DNA from: UBA7236 sp964638865
GTDB taxonomy: Bacteria > Bacteroidota > Bacteroidia > Chitinophagales > BACL12
NCBI GenBank assembly: GCA_964638865.1
Contig: CAZXBG010000062.1
Location: 1 to 21,699 of the forward strand
Direction: 5' to 3'
Length of the DNA stretch: 21,699 nt
Part shown: piece after piece, positions 6,555 to 14,544 of the stretch
Numbering within the stretch: position 1 is the stretch's first letter
How the letters are laid out: the number at the start of each line of letters is the position of its first letter
Notes under the pieces: model-generated
Seen by the model: the letters and a program-made list of their open reading frames with translations, nothing else
Told to the model about the DNA's origin: nothing
Database searches by the model: none
Position numbers and translations under genes: made by a program

Positions 6555-7949
6555 ATGGAAGAGCATAAATCGTTTCGCGATACTATTACAACTGCTGATG
6601 AGGAAGGGCACAGGAAGTGGGTATACGCAAGCAAACCGGAAGGAAGATTTTATAAATGGCGCACACTTGTGAGTTTAATTTATCTGGTGGTTTTTTTTAC
6701 ACTGCCATTTATTAAACTACACGGTGAACCTCTTTTCCTTTTTAATATTCCCGACAGTAAGTTTATTTTATTCGGCGTAATATTCTGGCCGCAGGATTTT
6801 TTTCTTTTTGCATTGGGCATGGTTACTTTTCTGGTGTTCATTATTTTCTTCACAGTATTATATGGAAGGTTGTTTTGCGGTTGGGTTTGTCCTCAGACTG
6901 TATTTATGGAAATGATTTTCCGCAAACTGGAATATTGGATAGAAGGAACAGCAGACCAACAACGAAAATTAAATAAAGGACCGCTCACCCGTGAAAAAAT
7001 TGTAAAAAAATCTTTTAAACATATAATATTTTTTGCCTTCTCCTTTTTGGTGGGAAATACATTTTTGGCGTATATAGTTGGAGTAGACAGGCTCTATGAA
7101 ATAATGACTGAACCTGTTTCTCAGAATGGCGGGGGATTGATGATGATGGTAATATTCACCACTGCTTTTTATGGTGTGTTTGCATTTTTAAGAGAACAGG
7201 TGTGCACTTTTGCATGTCCTTATGGAAGATTGCAAGGTGTGTTGCTGGATAAATTTTCCATTATTGTTGCTTATGATTATAAACGCGGTGAACCACGCGC
7301 ACATTACCATAAAGGGGATATCAATTCCACCAACGGCGATTGCATTGATTGCGGTTTATGCGTTCGTGTTTGTCCTACGGGAATTGATATTCGCAACGGA
7401 ACTCAGTTGGAATGTATCAATTGCACGGCCTGTATTGATGCCTGTGATTCCATTATGGATAAAATTGAAAAACCGCGCGGACTCATCAGATATACTTCTG
7501 AAAATAATATCGTAACCGGTGAAAAAATAAAATTCACACCAAGAATGAAAGCCTATTCTCTGGTGCTTTTAATTTTGATCTCGGTACTCACAACTATGCT
7601 TGTAACCAGAAAGGATGTTACTGCTACTGTTACCCGTGCTTCCGGACAGTTATATCAAAAACGTGATTCATTGCAAATTACAAATCTGTATAATATTAAA
7701 GTAGCAAATAAAACGCATGATGCATTTCCTATCCACTTAAAATTAGAAAATATTGACGGGGAAATACAAATGATAGGTAAAGAACTCTCCATTGAAAAGG
7801 AAACACTTGCAGAGGGAACATTTTTTATTGTGCTCGACAGAAGTCAGATACATTCCATGGAAATGGACCTCAAAATAGGAGTGTATAATGATGACAAATT
7901 ATTGCGAACAGTAACAACATCTTTTTTCGGACCTGTAACCAAAAAATAA
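6555..7949 (+). CDS. ccoG: Cytochrome c oxidase accessory protein CcoG
   Basis: A polytopic membrane ferredoxin, 464 residues from the ATG at 6555. An in-frame ATG at 6525 would add MCRHTQKKFI, which family members lack, so I chose the later start. Helices lie at about 37-55, 78-103, 150-175, 190-210 and 336-355. Motifs include FCGWVCPQT (C108, C112), VCTFACPYGR, and two 4Fe-4S binding sets: C263-IDC-GLC-VRVC273-P and C287-INC-TAC-IDAC297. A C-terminal immunoglobulin-like periplasmic domain ends the protein. CcoG is reported to act as a cupric reductase that supplies Cu(I) during assembly of the CuB centre in cbb3 oxidase. All cluster cysteines are present. It is separated from ccoH by 5 bp. 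Confidence 0.94.
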   Translation: MEEHKSFRDTITTADEEGHRKWVYASKPEGRFYKWRTLVSLIYLVVFFTLPFIKLHGEPLFLFNIPDSKFILFGVIFWPQDFFLFALGMVTFLVFIIFFTVLYGRLFCGWVCPQTVFMEMIFRKLEYWIEGTADQQRKLNKGPLTREKIVKKSFKHIIFFAFSFLVGNTFLAYIVGVDRLYEIMTEPVSQNGGGLMMMVIFTTAFYGVFAFLREQVCTFACPYGRLQGVLLDKFSIIVAYDYKRGEPRAHYHKGDINSTNGDCIDCGLCVRVCPTGIDIRNGTQLECINCTACIDACDSIMDKIEKPRGLIRYTSENNIVTGEKIKFTPRMKAYSLVLLILISVLTTMLVTRKDVTATVTRASGQLYQKRDSLQITNLYNIKVANKTHDAFPIHLKLENIDGEIQMIGKELSIEKETLAEGTFFIVLDRSQIHSMEMDLKIGVYNDDKLLRTVTTSFFGPVTKK

Positions 7950-7954
7950 ACATT

Positions 7955-8386
7955 ATGAACTGGGGAAAAAAAGTTTTATTTCTGTATTTAGGGTTTGTCG
8001 GATTAATGACCTTTATGGTGATTATGAGTTTTCGTCAAAAGACCGATCTGGTAACTACCGATTATTATGAAGAGGAATTAATATTCCAGCAACAAATTGA
8101 TGCTTCTAACAATGCGAAACCATTTATGGATTCTATTTTTATTAATTTGGTGGGGGAGATAGTTGAAATTACATTGCCATCTGATTTTTATTCCGGATCA
8201 ACAGGTGAGGTCTATTTTTATAAAGCATCTGATTCGGAATACGATCACAAGTATCCTTTGCAACTTGATGCAACCGGAAGTCAGCAGTTTGATAAAAATA
8301 CCTTTGCCAAAGGATTTTATACACTAAAAATTAAATGGGAAAAGGAAAATAAAAGATATTATCTCGAAAAAAATATTGTGTTGTGA
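7955..8386 (+). CDS. ccoH: FixH/CcoH family assembly protein
   Basis: A 143-residue protein with one N-terminal helix (about residues 6-26) followed by DLVTTDYYEEELIFQQQID, the FixH-type region just outside the membrane, and a beta-rich periplasmic domain ending KRYYLEKNIVL. CcoH/FixH is a stable part of the cbb3 assembly complex. The start is ATG, 5 bp after ccoG. Its TGA stop overlaps the GTG start of the next gene (GTGA), which points to translational coupling. Sequence is divergent, but topology, length and position agree. Confidence 0.9.
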   Translation: MNWGKKVLFLYLGFVGLMTFMVIMSFRQKTDLVTTDYYEEELIFQQQIDASNNAKPFMDSIFINLVGEIVEITLPSDFYSGSTGEVYFYKASDSEYDHKYPLQLDATGSQQFDKNTFAKGFYTLKIKWEKENKRYYLEKNIVL

Positions 8387-9084
8387 TAACCCTATTTATA
8401 ACGGCTTTTGTTACGGGATTGTTCGGGAGTTTGCACTGCGCCGGTATGTGTGGACCTCTTGCGTTGTCATTTAATATGCAGAATTCAGGTAATACTTTTT
8501 TTAATGCCTTCGTGTATAACATCTCCCGCATTTTTGCCTATTTTTTATTGGGTATAATTTTCGGAGCAATTGGTCTGAGTTTTTCTTTTGCAGGATTGCA
8601 GCAGATAAGTTCTGTTATTATGGGTGTTTTAATTATTGTTTTGGTTTTAATGCAATATGTTTCGCATAAAAATCATTTTCCTTTTTTAACAAAGTATACC
8701 AATTATATTAAACATAAAATAAGTATGGCATTTTCTGCCAAAGGTTTTTCCGGAATTGTTTCTTTGGGATTTCTGAACGGACTTTTACCATGTGGTTTGG
8801 TGTATCTCGCACTGGCCGGAGCTGTTGCCAGTGGAGAAATTATGACTGGCGGAGTTTATATGATGTTATTTGGTTTGGGCACGCTGCCGCTTATGTATTC
8901 CTTTGCGGCGTTTGGAAATTATCTTGGAATTCATAAACGTATTTTAATTCGCAAATATCTTCCAGTGTTTAGTATTTTAATTGCTTCTCTTTTAATTCTT
9001 CGTGGAATGAATTTAGGAATACCTTATTTAAGTCCGCACTTCGATATTGCCGGTGAGGTAATGGATTGTTGTAAAGTGAAATAG
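8383..9084 (+). CDS. TauE/SafE-like (DsbD_2/UreH-type) membrane protein of the cco cluster
   Basis: A 233-residue protein with about six helices. An N-terminal H18-C19-AGM-C23-GP motif and a mid-protein LLPC137G repeat the two-half architecture of the UreH/DsbD transmembrane family, often named sulfite exporter TauE/SafE. Two cysteines end the protein (C229, C230). The start is GTG, overlapping the ccoH stop by 4 bp. In many Bacteroidota and Proteobacteria this gene closes the cbb3 assembly cluster, and its CxxxC and LPCG cysteines suggest movement of electrons or a metal such as copper rather than sulfite. That role is inference. With no ccoI in view, it is the only candidate metal-handling membrane protein in the cluster besides CcoG. 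Confidence 0.85.
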   Translation: MITLFITAFVTGLFGSLHCAGMCGPLALSFNMQNSGNTFFNAFVYNISRIFAYFLLGIIFGAIGLSFSFAGLQQISSVIMGVLIIVLVLMQYVSHKNHFPFLTKYTNYIKHKISMAFSAKGFSGIVSLGFLNGLLPCGLVYLALAGAVASGEIMTGGVYMMLFGLGTLPLMYSFAAFGNYLGIHKRILIRKYLPVFSILIASLLILRGMNLGIPYLSPHFDIAGEVMDCCKVK

Positions 9085-9089
9085 TTGTT

Positions 9090-9119
9090 TTTTCACGCTA
9101 AGTTCGAAGAGGTGCAGAG
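9090..9119 (+). repeat. Left arm of an imperfect inverted repeat
   Basis: TTTTCACGCTAAGTTCGAAG then AGGTGCAGAG resembles the reverse complement of 9524-9553, with roughly a quarter of positions differing. The AGGTGCAGAG/CTCTGCACCT core belongs to a family of 'cctctgc(g)' extragenic repeats seen in many Bacteroidota. Confidence 0.5.
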
Positions 9120-9243
9120 TACGTGGAAATTTTTCAATTTGCTGCGCACGTTGATTTAATATACTGAATAAAATGATTGGAAGAAGTGTTGAAAAATTAA
9201 TTATCGTTCACTAACATCACCTATCCTCAAACTTTCGCACGCG

Positions 9244-9356
9244 CCCTCCACAGCTCCTTCGGTAACTCTGTGGCAACACGAAGATTATTAGTGTTGATTT
9301 AATTTATTTAAACATCCGCAATACAAGGTAAACCTCTGCGTCCTCTGCACCTCTGC
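9244..9356 (+). repeat. 113-bp direct repeat, copy 1
   Basis: It starts CCCTCCACAGCTCCTTCGG and ends CCTCTGCACCTCTGC. By eye it differs from copy 2 at 10 of 113 positions with no gaps. Near its start CCACAG ... CTGTGG can form a small hairpin. An AATTATCGTTCA sequence precedes each copy at a different distance (here 9199-9210). Confidence 0.8.
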
Positions 9357-9433
9357 CTGCCCGGCGAGTTAAACAGGCGGGCGTGAAATTATACACAATA
9401 GGGAACAATAAAATTATCGTTCAGTGGTGTTAC

Positions 9434-9546
9434 CCCTCCACAGTTCCTTTGGTAACTCTGTGGCAACACAAAGATTATTAGTGCTGATTTAATTTATTTA
9501 AACATCCACAATACATTCTAAACCTCTGCGCCCTCGGCACCTCTGC
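9434..9546 (+). repeat. 113-bp direct repeat, copy 2
   Basis: The second copy starts 190 bp after the first. It keeps the CCACAG ... CTGTGG hairpin and the final CTCTGC-type string. Three of the ten differences are clustered at about position 80 of the unit; most of the others are transitions, suggesting ordinary drift after duplication. Confidence 0.8.
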
Positions 9547-9553
9547 GGGAAAA
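9524..9553 (-). repeat. Right arm of an imperfect inverted repeat
   Basis: CTCTGCGCCCTCGGCACCTC then TGCGGGAAAA is the partner of 9090-9119. It overlaps the end of direct repeat copy 2, so the outer inverted arms and the inner repeats share the same sequence family. Confidence 0.5.
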
Positions 9554-9579
9554 CCTTTTTTTCTACAAAACATATTTGT

Positions 9580-9587
9580 TACCTTCG
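9580..9587 (+). promoter_or_regulatory. -7 promoter element of the Nif3-like gene
   Basis: TACCTTCG matches the Bacteroidota -7 consensus TAnnTTTG at seven of eight positions. It ends 4 bp before the ATG, so the transcript would start at or next to the start codon. No good -33 TTTG is seen, only a T-rich run at 9556-9562. Confidence 0.5.
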
Positions 9588-9591
9588 TTGC

Positions 9592-10686
9592 ATGACAATT
9601 TCTGAGATCACCAACTTTTTGGAAAACCATGCTCCTTTAACACTGCAAGAGCAATACGACAACTCGGGATTGATAATTGGAAATAAAAACGATACCGTTT
9701 CCGGAATTTTAGTTTGTTTGGATTCGTTGGAGGCGATTGTAGAGGAGGCAATCCAATTAAATTGTAATCTTATCATTGCCCATCATCCAATTATTTTTAG
9801 CGGACTCAAAAAATTAAATGGCAATAATTATATTGAAAGAACAATAATTAAAGCAATTAAAAATAATATTGCCATTTATGCCATTCATACCAACCTCGAT
9901 AATATTCGCGAAGGTGTAAATAGTTTGATAGCCGAAAAACTTGGTCTCCAAAATTGCAGGGTTTTGTCGCCAAAGCGCGGATTTTTAAAAAAACTTGTAA
10001 CCTTTGCTCCGCATGCGAACGGCGAAGAGGTGCGGACAGCAATTTTTAATGCAGGAGCCGGGGAAATAGGAAACTACGAAAACTGCAGTTTTAACCTGGA
10101 GGGATCAGGAACCTTCAGGGGGAACGAACTATCTAAACCCTATGTGGGAAGCAAAGGAGAGCTCCATATAGAGCCCGAAACGCGTATAGAGGTGATTTTT
10201 CCCTCATTCCTGGAACAAAATGTGCTTTCGGCACTGAAAAAAAGTCACCCTTATGAGGAAGTTGCCTATGATATTTACAGTCTCGACAATTTTCATCAAA
10301 ATATTGGTGCAGGGCTGGTAGGCACATTAAAAGAGTCGGTAGAGGAGGCGGAATTCCTCCAATTTGTTAAAAATACCATGCGATGTGGTGTTGTGAGACA
10401 TACTGCTTTATTGAAAAAACCTATAACAAAAGTGGCCGTTTGCGGCGGTTCCGGCAGTTTTTTACTGGCTGATGCAATAGGTGCAGAGGCGGATATTTTT
10501 ATTAGTGCTGATTTCAAATACCACCAGTTTTTTGATGCCGATGGAAGGATATTGATAGCAGATATTGGCCATTATGAAAGTGAACAATACACAATAGATA
10601 TGCTCTGTGCTTTATTGACGAAAAAATTCCCTACCTTTGCGGTTCATTTTTCAAAAATTAATACTAATCCTGTTAACTACCTATAA
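9592..10686 (+). CDS. Nif3-like dinuclear metal center protein (DUF34/NIF3 family)
   Basis: A 364-residue cytosolic protein with all the metal ligands expected for the family: H64 and H65 (AHHPI), H99 and D103 (HTNLD), and H327 with E331 (GHYESE) near the C-terminus. The two halves of the NIF3 fold are split by a middle domain of about 130 residues (about 125-255, starting LKKLVTFAPHANGEEV and ending SHPYEEVAYDIY), the CutA/PII-like insertion of the long bacterial forms (about 365 aa). The biochemical role is uncertain; a GTP cyclohydrolase I type 2 label is common but not well supported. It is 3 bp from the zinc-ribbon gene, the usual pairing in Bacteroidota, so one operon. The ATG is just downstream of a -7 element. 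Confidence 0.93.
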   Translation: MTISEITNFLENHAPLTLQEQYDNSGLIIGNKNDTVSGILVCLDSLEAIVEEAIQLNCNLIIAHHPIIFSGLKKLNGNNYIERTIIKAIKNNIAIYAIHTNLDNIREGVNSLIAEKLGLQNCRVLSPKRGFLKKLVTFAPHANGEEVRTAIFNAGAGEIGNYENCSFNLEGSGTFRGNELSKPYVGSKGELHIEPETRIEVIFPSFLEQNVLSALKKSHPYEEVAYDIYSLDNFHQNIGAGLVGTLKESVEEAEFLQFVKNTMRCGVVRHTALLKKPITKVAVCGGSGSFLLADAIGAEADIFISADFKYHQFFDADGRILIADIGHYESEQYTIDMLCALLTKKFPTFAVHFSKINTNPVNYL

Positions 10687-10689
10687 ACT

Positions 10690-11439
10690 ATGGCAGCAGT
10701 AAAGGACTTGACCGTTAAGGAAAACCTACAATCACTCTGGAAACTCCAGAAAATTCATTCTAAGATCGACGATATCACCATCCTGAAGGGTGAACTCCCA
10801 ATGGAGGTAAGCGATTTGGAGGATGAAATTGCAGGGCTTGAAACCCGTATGCACAAGCTTGAGGCAGAGATGAAAGACATTGAACTCGATATTTCCAACC
10901 GGAAAAACACGATCACCAATGCTAAGTCGCAGAACAAGAAATACGAAACACAACAAAATGCAGTTAAGAACAGCCGCGAATTCGATGCGCTCACAAAAGA
11001 GATCGAATTAAATAAGCTGGATATTGAACTTGGAGAAAAAAAGATCAGAGAAGCAACTGTAGGAAAAGAGGCAAAGGCATTAGCAATTGAAGATGCAAAA
11101 GCTGCATTTGAGGTAAAAAAGAAAGATCTTACGAAAAAGAAAGAGGAATTAGAACGCATTATTGAGGAAACAGAGAAGGAAGAAACGGAGTTAGCGAAAA
11201 AAGCTACCAAAGCAGAAAAAGATCTGGAAACAAGATTATTAGGTGCTTACTACAGAATCAGAAGTTCTTATCGCAATGGTCTTGCGGTGGTTTCTGTAGC
11301 AAGGAATTCTTGTGGTGGATGTTATGCGGTTGTTCCGCCTCAGCGTCAGGCAGAGATCAAACAAGCTAAAAAGATCATCATCTGCGAACACTGTGGTCGT
11401 ATTTTGGTTGATGAAACTATTTTGGAAGCAAAAGATTAA
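10690..11439 (+). CDS. Coiled-coil protein with C4-type zinc ribbon
   Basis: A 249-residue cytosolic protein. Residues about 30-185 are a long, charged coiled coil rich in Glu and Lys (for example MHKLEAEMKDIELDISNRKN). The C-terminus is a zinc ribbon with C208-GG-C211 and C232-EH-C235 around a VVPPQRQAEIKQAKK spacer. This matches the bacterial family with an N-terminal coiled-coil hairpin and zf-RING_7-type ribbon (CT398/HP0958-like), some members of which act in flagellar or secretion-related regulation; no such role can be assumed here. It is cotranscribed with the Nif3-like gene (3-bp gap). Base use is richer in G+C than its neighbours at the 5' end, in line with good expression. Confidence 0.9.
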   Translation: MAAVKDLTVKENLQSLWKLQKIHSKIDDITILKGELPMEVSDLEDEIAGLETRMHKLEAEMKDIELDISNRKNTITNAKSQNKKYETQQNAVKNSREFDALTKEIELNKLDIELGEKKIREATVGKEAKALAIEDAKAAFEVKKKDLTKKKEELERIIEETEKEETELAKKATKAEKDLETRLLGAYYRIRSSYRNGLAVVSVARNSCGGCYAVVPPQRQAEIKQAKKIIICEHCGRILVDETILEAKD

Positions 11440-11467
11440 TTTAAAACTGATTTAATAATTTTAAGCC

Positions 11468-12943
11468 ATGAAGAAAAAAGTAATAATTTTCTTCTTGGCT
11501 TTTTTTATTGTGCAAATTGTTGTTGCACAGAAATACGATTTTAATAATCGTTGCATTGAAGCATATACCTACATTCAGGAATTGCGTTTTGCAAAGGGAC
11601 GTCAATTATTGGAGCAGGAGAAAAAAGAAAATCCCACCAATCTTATTCCATATTATGTAGAAAATTATATCGACTGGCTCACAACTTACATAAATGAAAA
11701 TGAAGCTGAATTCGATAAGTTGGAACCCAATAAAACGATTCGGCTTGATAAATTAAAAACGGGCGATAAAAATTCTCCTTATTATTTGTATTGTCAGGCA
11801 GAGGTTATAATTCAATGGGCCTTTGCCAAATTGAAATTTGAGGAATATTTAGGTGCATTTACCGAAGTGCGCAAAGCATATTTATTGCTCGAGGAAAATC
11901 AAAAAAAATTTCCTGATTTTGTTGCCAATAAAAAGAGTTTGGGAATGTTGCACGCAATTGTTGGAGCTATTCCCGATCAATATAAATGGGGCGTAAATAT
12001 GCTCGGCATGGATGGCACCATTGATCAAGGTTTAAAGGAATTGAAATCCGTAATTGATTATTCGAAAACCAACGAATTTATATTTGAGCGGGAGGTTTAT
12101 TTATATTATGCATTTTTGGTTTTATACCTCGGCAGAGATGATGTTGCTGCCTGGAATATTGTAAAAGATATGGATACAAAAACAAATTTGCTCAACGTAT
12201 TTTTTGTTTCCAGTATTGCAATGCGAACAGGGAGAAATGATGTAGCGATCGGTATTTTAAAAGGCAGGCCATCGGGAACTGAATATTTAAGTTATCACTA
12301 TCTTGATTTTATGCTTGGTCTTGCTAAAACAAGAAAACTGGAATCGGATGCTTCAAGTTATTTTGAAAAATTCATTCAGCATTACAAGGGAAAAAATTAT
12401 ATCAAAGAAGCTTATCAAAAAATGGCCTGGAATTCTTTATTGCAGGGAAATAAAGATAAGTATTGGGAATATATGTACTATGTAAAAACCCGTGGTGACG
12501 ATCTGATCGACGACGATAAGCAGGCTTTGTATGAAGCAGAAAGTAAACATATTCCGAATGTAATTTTATTAAAGTCGCGCGTTTTATTCGATGGCGGATA
12601 TTATAAAGAAGCGCTGCAGCAATTAGAAGGTAAAAGTGTGGATGATTTTAAGGAAGCACGCGACAAAGCAGAATTTACTTATCGCGCCGGGCGAATCTGG
12701 CACGCTGCAGGACAACCCGATAAAGCAAAAGGATTTTATCTCGCAACCATTAAAACGGGAGAGGACTTACCGTATTTTTATGCAGCAAATTCCGCACTTC
12801 AACTCGGCACTATTTACGAAAAAGAAAAAGATTTATCCAAAGCAAAATACTATTATCAACTTTGTATAGATATGCCAAATAAAGAATATACAACAAGCTT
12901 AAATGGTTTGGCAAAAGCAGGGTTGAATAGAGTGGGAGGGTAG
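11468..12943 (+). CDS. Exported tetratricopeptide-repeat-like protein
   Basis: A 491-residue protein with a signal peptide (MKKKVIIFFLAFFIVQIVVA, cleavage before QKYDF). The mature protein is almost entirely alpha-helical with helix pairs of TPR type; the clearest is near the C-terminus (about residues 415-475: AEFTYRAGRIWHAAGQPDKA, then the GTIYEKEKDLSKAKYYYQLC region). Middle repeats are degenerate. A YKWGVNMLGMDGTIDQGLKE segment (about 178-197) recalls the TTC39/Iml2-type TPR family, which is a weak hint only. It lacks a lipobox and a type IX tail, so it is probably periplasmic. It follows the zinc-ribbon gene by 28 bp and may be read with it. It ends 6 bp from the convergent T9SS-protein gene. 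Confidence 0.8.
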   Translation: MKKKVIIFFLAFFIVQIVVAQKYDFNNRCIEAYTYIQELRFAKGRQLLEQEKKENPTNLIPYYVENYIDWLTTYINENEAEFDKLEPNKTIRLDKLKTGDKNSPYYLYCQAEVIIQWAFAKLKFEEYLGAFTEVRKAYLLLEENQKKFPDFVANKKSLGMLHAIVGAIPDQYKWGVNMLGMDGTIDQGLKELKSVIDYSKTNEFIFEREVYLYYAFLVLYLGRDDVAAWNIVKDMDTKTNLLNVFFVSSIAMRTGRNDVAIGILKGRPSGTEYLSYHYLDFMLGLAKTRKLESDASSYFEKFIQHYKGKNYIKEAYQKMAWNSLLQGNKDKYWEYMYYVKTRGDDLIDDDKQALYEAESKHIPNVILLKSRVLFDGGYYKEALQQLEGKSVDDFKEARDKAEFTYRAGRIWHAAGQPDKAKGFYLATIKTGEDLPYFYAANSALQLGTIYEKEKDLSKAKYYYQLCIDMPNKEYTTSLNGLAKAGLNRVGG

Positions 12944-12949
12944 ATAGAT

Positions 12950-14458
12950 TTATTTTTTAATAAATTTTGTAGTAAACGTTTCTCTTTCACCAATTACTTC
13001 CATTAGATAATATCCGGAATTTAATGCATTTACGGATATTTCGATTATTTCCTTATTATCATAACTATTTGTAGAATATACTAATTTACCCTCAATAGAA
13101 TAAATGTGAATTTTATAGTTATCCGGATTTTGTAATTTCAAAATAATTTTATCTTGCGCTGGATTTGGATAAACAGAAATTGCATTGGCATAATTATTTT
13201 CTACGGAAAGATCAAGGATACTAAAATCATATGGCTCACCCCATTCCAATAACCCTACATGAAAATATACCATATCTAATTTGTAATAGTTTTCTGCATC
13301 AGTTGAATCCATATAATGCATTAACCCAAGTCCATCGCCATATAATTGTTCAGGCTGTGAAATGTTATCCGGATTGTCCAAACAACCGGTTTCATCATCA
13401 TAGGTAAACCAGTCATAAACATATTTATGGGCAATTCCTTTATAAATAGTATCTTCTTTTATCCAATCAGAATAACCGAAATTTATTGCTTCAAATACGC
13501 ACAATTCCAACGTGTCGAGAAAACCATAATCAGCATATTCATAAGTAACCGTTACCGTATCCCACGTAATATTAGAAGAAGGTGTTCCATCTGTAAAAAG
13601 TGTATCAAAAAGCACTCTTTCCATTGTATAACTTACTTCTGATGCAGATTCAAATTTATCCATAACAAAATATTTCCAGGCACTTATTCTTTTATCGGCT
13701 CCCGAAGCAAGATCAGGAGCTACTTCCTCTCTATAATGATATTCATATCCTGTTTCGAATCCAAATGCTTTTTTAGCATCAACATCTGCTTTATGTTCAT
13801 AAGGATTAGTTAATCCACGCAATAAATATTTATTAGAGTCTCCAGGAGATGGGAAAATTCTAAAATCGAAAAATTCTATTAAACCATGATCTTTGGAAAG
13901 ATCAATTTTGGTTTGATTTGGAAATGAATCCGGAACACTCATTCCTGCTAAGGTGAAAACATTTAATTGCACACGATAAATAGAATCAGGAGTGTCCGGC
14001 AAAGGTGAAAAGGGTATATAATTAATTACAGTTGCCTTTACATAAGAGCCATCCGGCCAAGTGTACATATGCCATACATCACCATCTGCTATTTTATTTC
14101 TGATAAAAATACTATCACCATTATTATTAAAGAAGACATGCGTGCCGTAGATGTCATCTTTTTTTATCATTTTATATCCTAATATTGTAGTATCACCGTT
14201 TAATGCATAACAGGAACCTGCATTTAGCGTATCTAAAAAACGATTAAAATAAAATATCGAATCAAATCCATCAATAACAACAGAATCTATCTTTGCAAAA
14301 ACATAAGAACTATCCACATCAGCAGTATCTCTTTGCGTAAAAGTCATATACCTATCCTTATTAAACAAAGCATAATTTTGCCCCTGCACTTCAGTACTAA
14401 AAATGGTGAGAAGAAGCAGTATGGGTAAAAATGATCGTATCTTTTTCTTTGGCAACAT
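12950..14458 (-). CDS. Secreted protein with type IX (Por) sorting domain
   Basis: A 502-residue protein starting MLPKKKIRSFLPILLLLTIF, with a signal peptide probably cut after VQG. The last 75 residues are a type A T9SS C-terminal domain: SVYPNPAQDKIILKLQ, then HIYSIEGKLVYST, a LNSGYYLMEV strand and a final FTTKFIKK. This domain directs export through the type IX system and surface attachment or release. The body (about 28-420) is Asp- and Tyr-rich, beta-rich and without a recognised catalytic motif. Its start is 71 bp from the TTG upstream of murB on the opposite strand. It is convergent with the TPR-like gene. Confidence 0.88.
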   Translation of the reverse strand: MLPKKKIRSFLPILLLLTIFSTEVQGQNYALFNKDRYMTFTQRDTADVDSSYVFAKIDSVVIDGFDSIFYFNRFLDTLNAGSCYALNGDTTILGYKMIKKDDIYGTHVFFNNNGDSIFIRNKIADGDVWHMYTWPDGSYVKATVINYIPFSPLPDTPDSIYRVQLNVFTLAGMSVPDSFPNQTKIDLSKDHGLIEFFDFRIFPSPGDSNKYLLRGLTNPYEHKADVDAKKAFGFETGYEYHYREEVAPDLASGADKRISAWKYFVMDKFESASEVSYTMERVLFDTLFTDGTPSSNITWDTVTVTYEYADYGFLDTLELCVFEAINFGYSDWIKEDTIYKGIAHKYVYDWFTYDDETGCLDNPDNISQPEQLYGDGLGLMHYMDSTDAENYYKLDMVYFHVGLLEWGEPYDFSILDLSVENNYANAISVYPNPAQDKIILKLQNPDNYKIHIYSIEGKLVYSTNSYDNKEIIEISVNALNSGYYLMEVIGERETFTTKFIKK

Positions 14459-14462
14459 GTTC

Positions 14463-14470
14463 GAAAGTTA
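14463..14470 (-). promoter_or_regulatory. -7 promoter element of the T9SS-protein gene
   Basis: On the - strand the bases read TAACTTTC, seven of eight matching TAnnTTTG. They lie 4 bp before the ATG, so the mRNA would be leaderless or nearly so. No convincing -33 element is seen. Confidence 0.45.
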
Positions 14471-14544
14471 ATATCCTTAAACTGTTATAATCTATTACTT
14501 TTACCGTAAAAATAACAAATCTTTAAAACTTGGAGCCTGCCAAT

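Larger units (their letters stand above)
9085..9591. other. Repeat-rich non-coding spacer after the cco cluster
   Basis: This is 507 bp without a gene. It is almost filled by repeat DNA: terminal imperfect inverted arms at 9090-9119 and 9524-9553, and two long direct repeats between them. Between the direct copies is a GC-rich hairpin-like stretch (CTGCCCGGC ... CAGGCGGGC, about 9355-9385). No transposase or other frame is present. The last 40 bp hold the likely promoter of the Nif3-like gene. Confidence 0.75.

Noticed and set aside
9244..9546. Repeats considered as a CRISPR array
   Set aside because: The units are 113 bp, diverged and only two, with no short spacers and no cas genes nearby.
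10755..11210. 151-codon - strand frame opposite the zinc-ribbon gene
   Set aside because: Its Ser/Phe-rich sequence is the expected shadow of a Glu/Lys coiled coil on the other strand.
12930..12975. Shared terminator between the TPR-like and T9SS-protein genes
   Set aside because: The 6-bp gap and AT-rich flanks hold only a weak TTTATT/AATAAA symmetry, not a stable stem.
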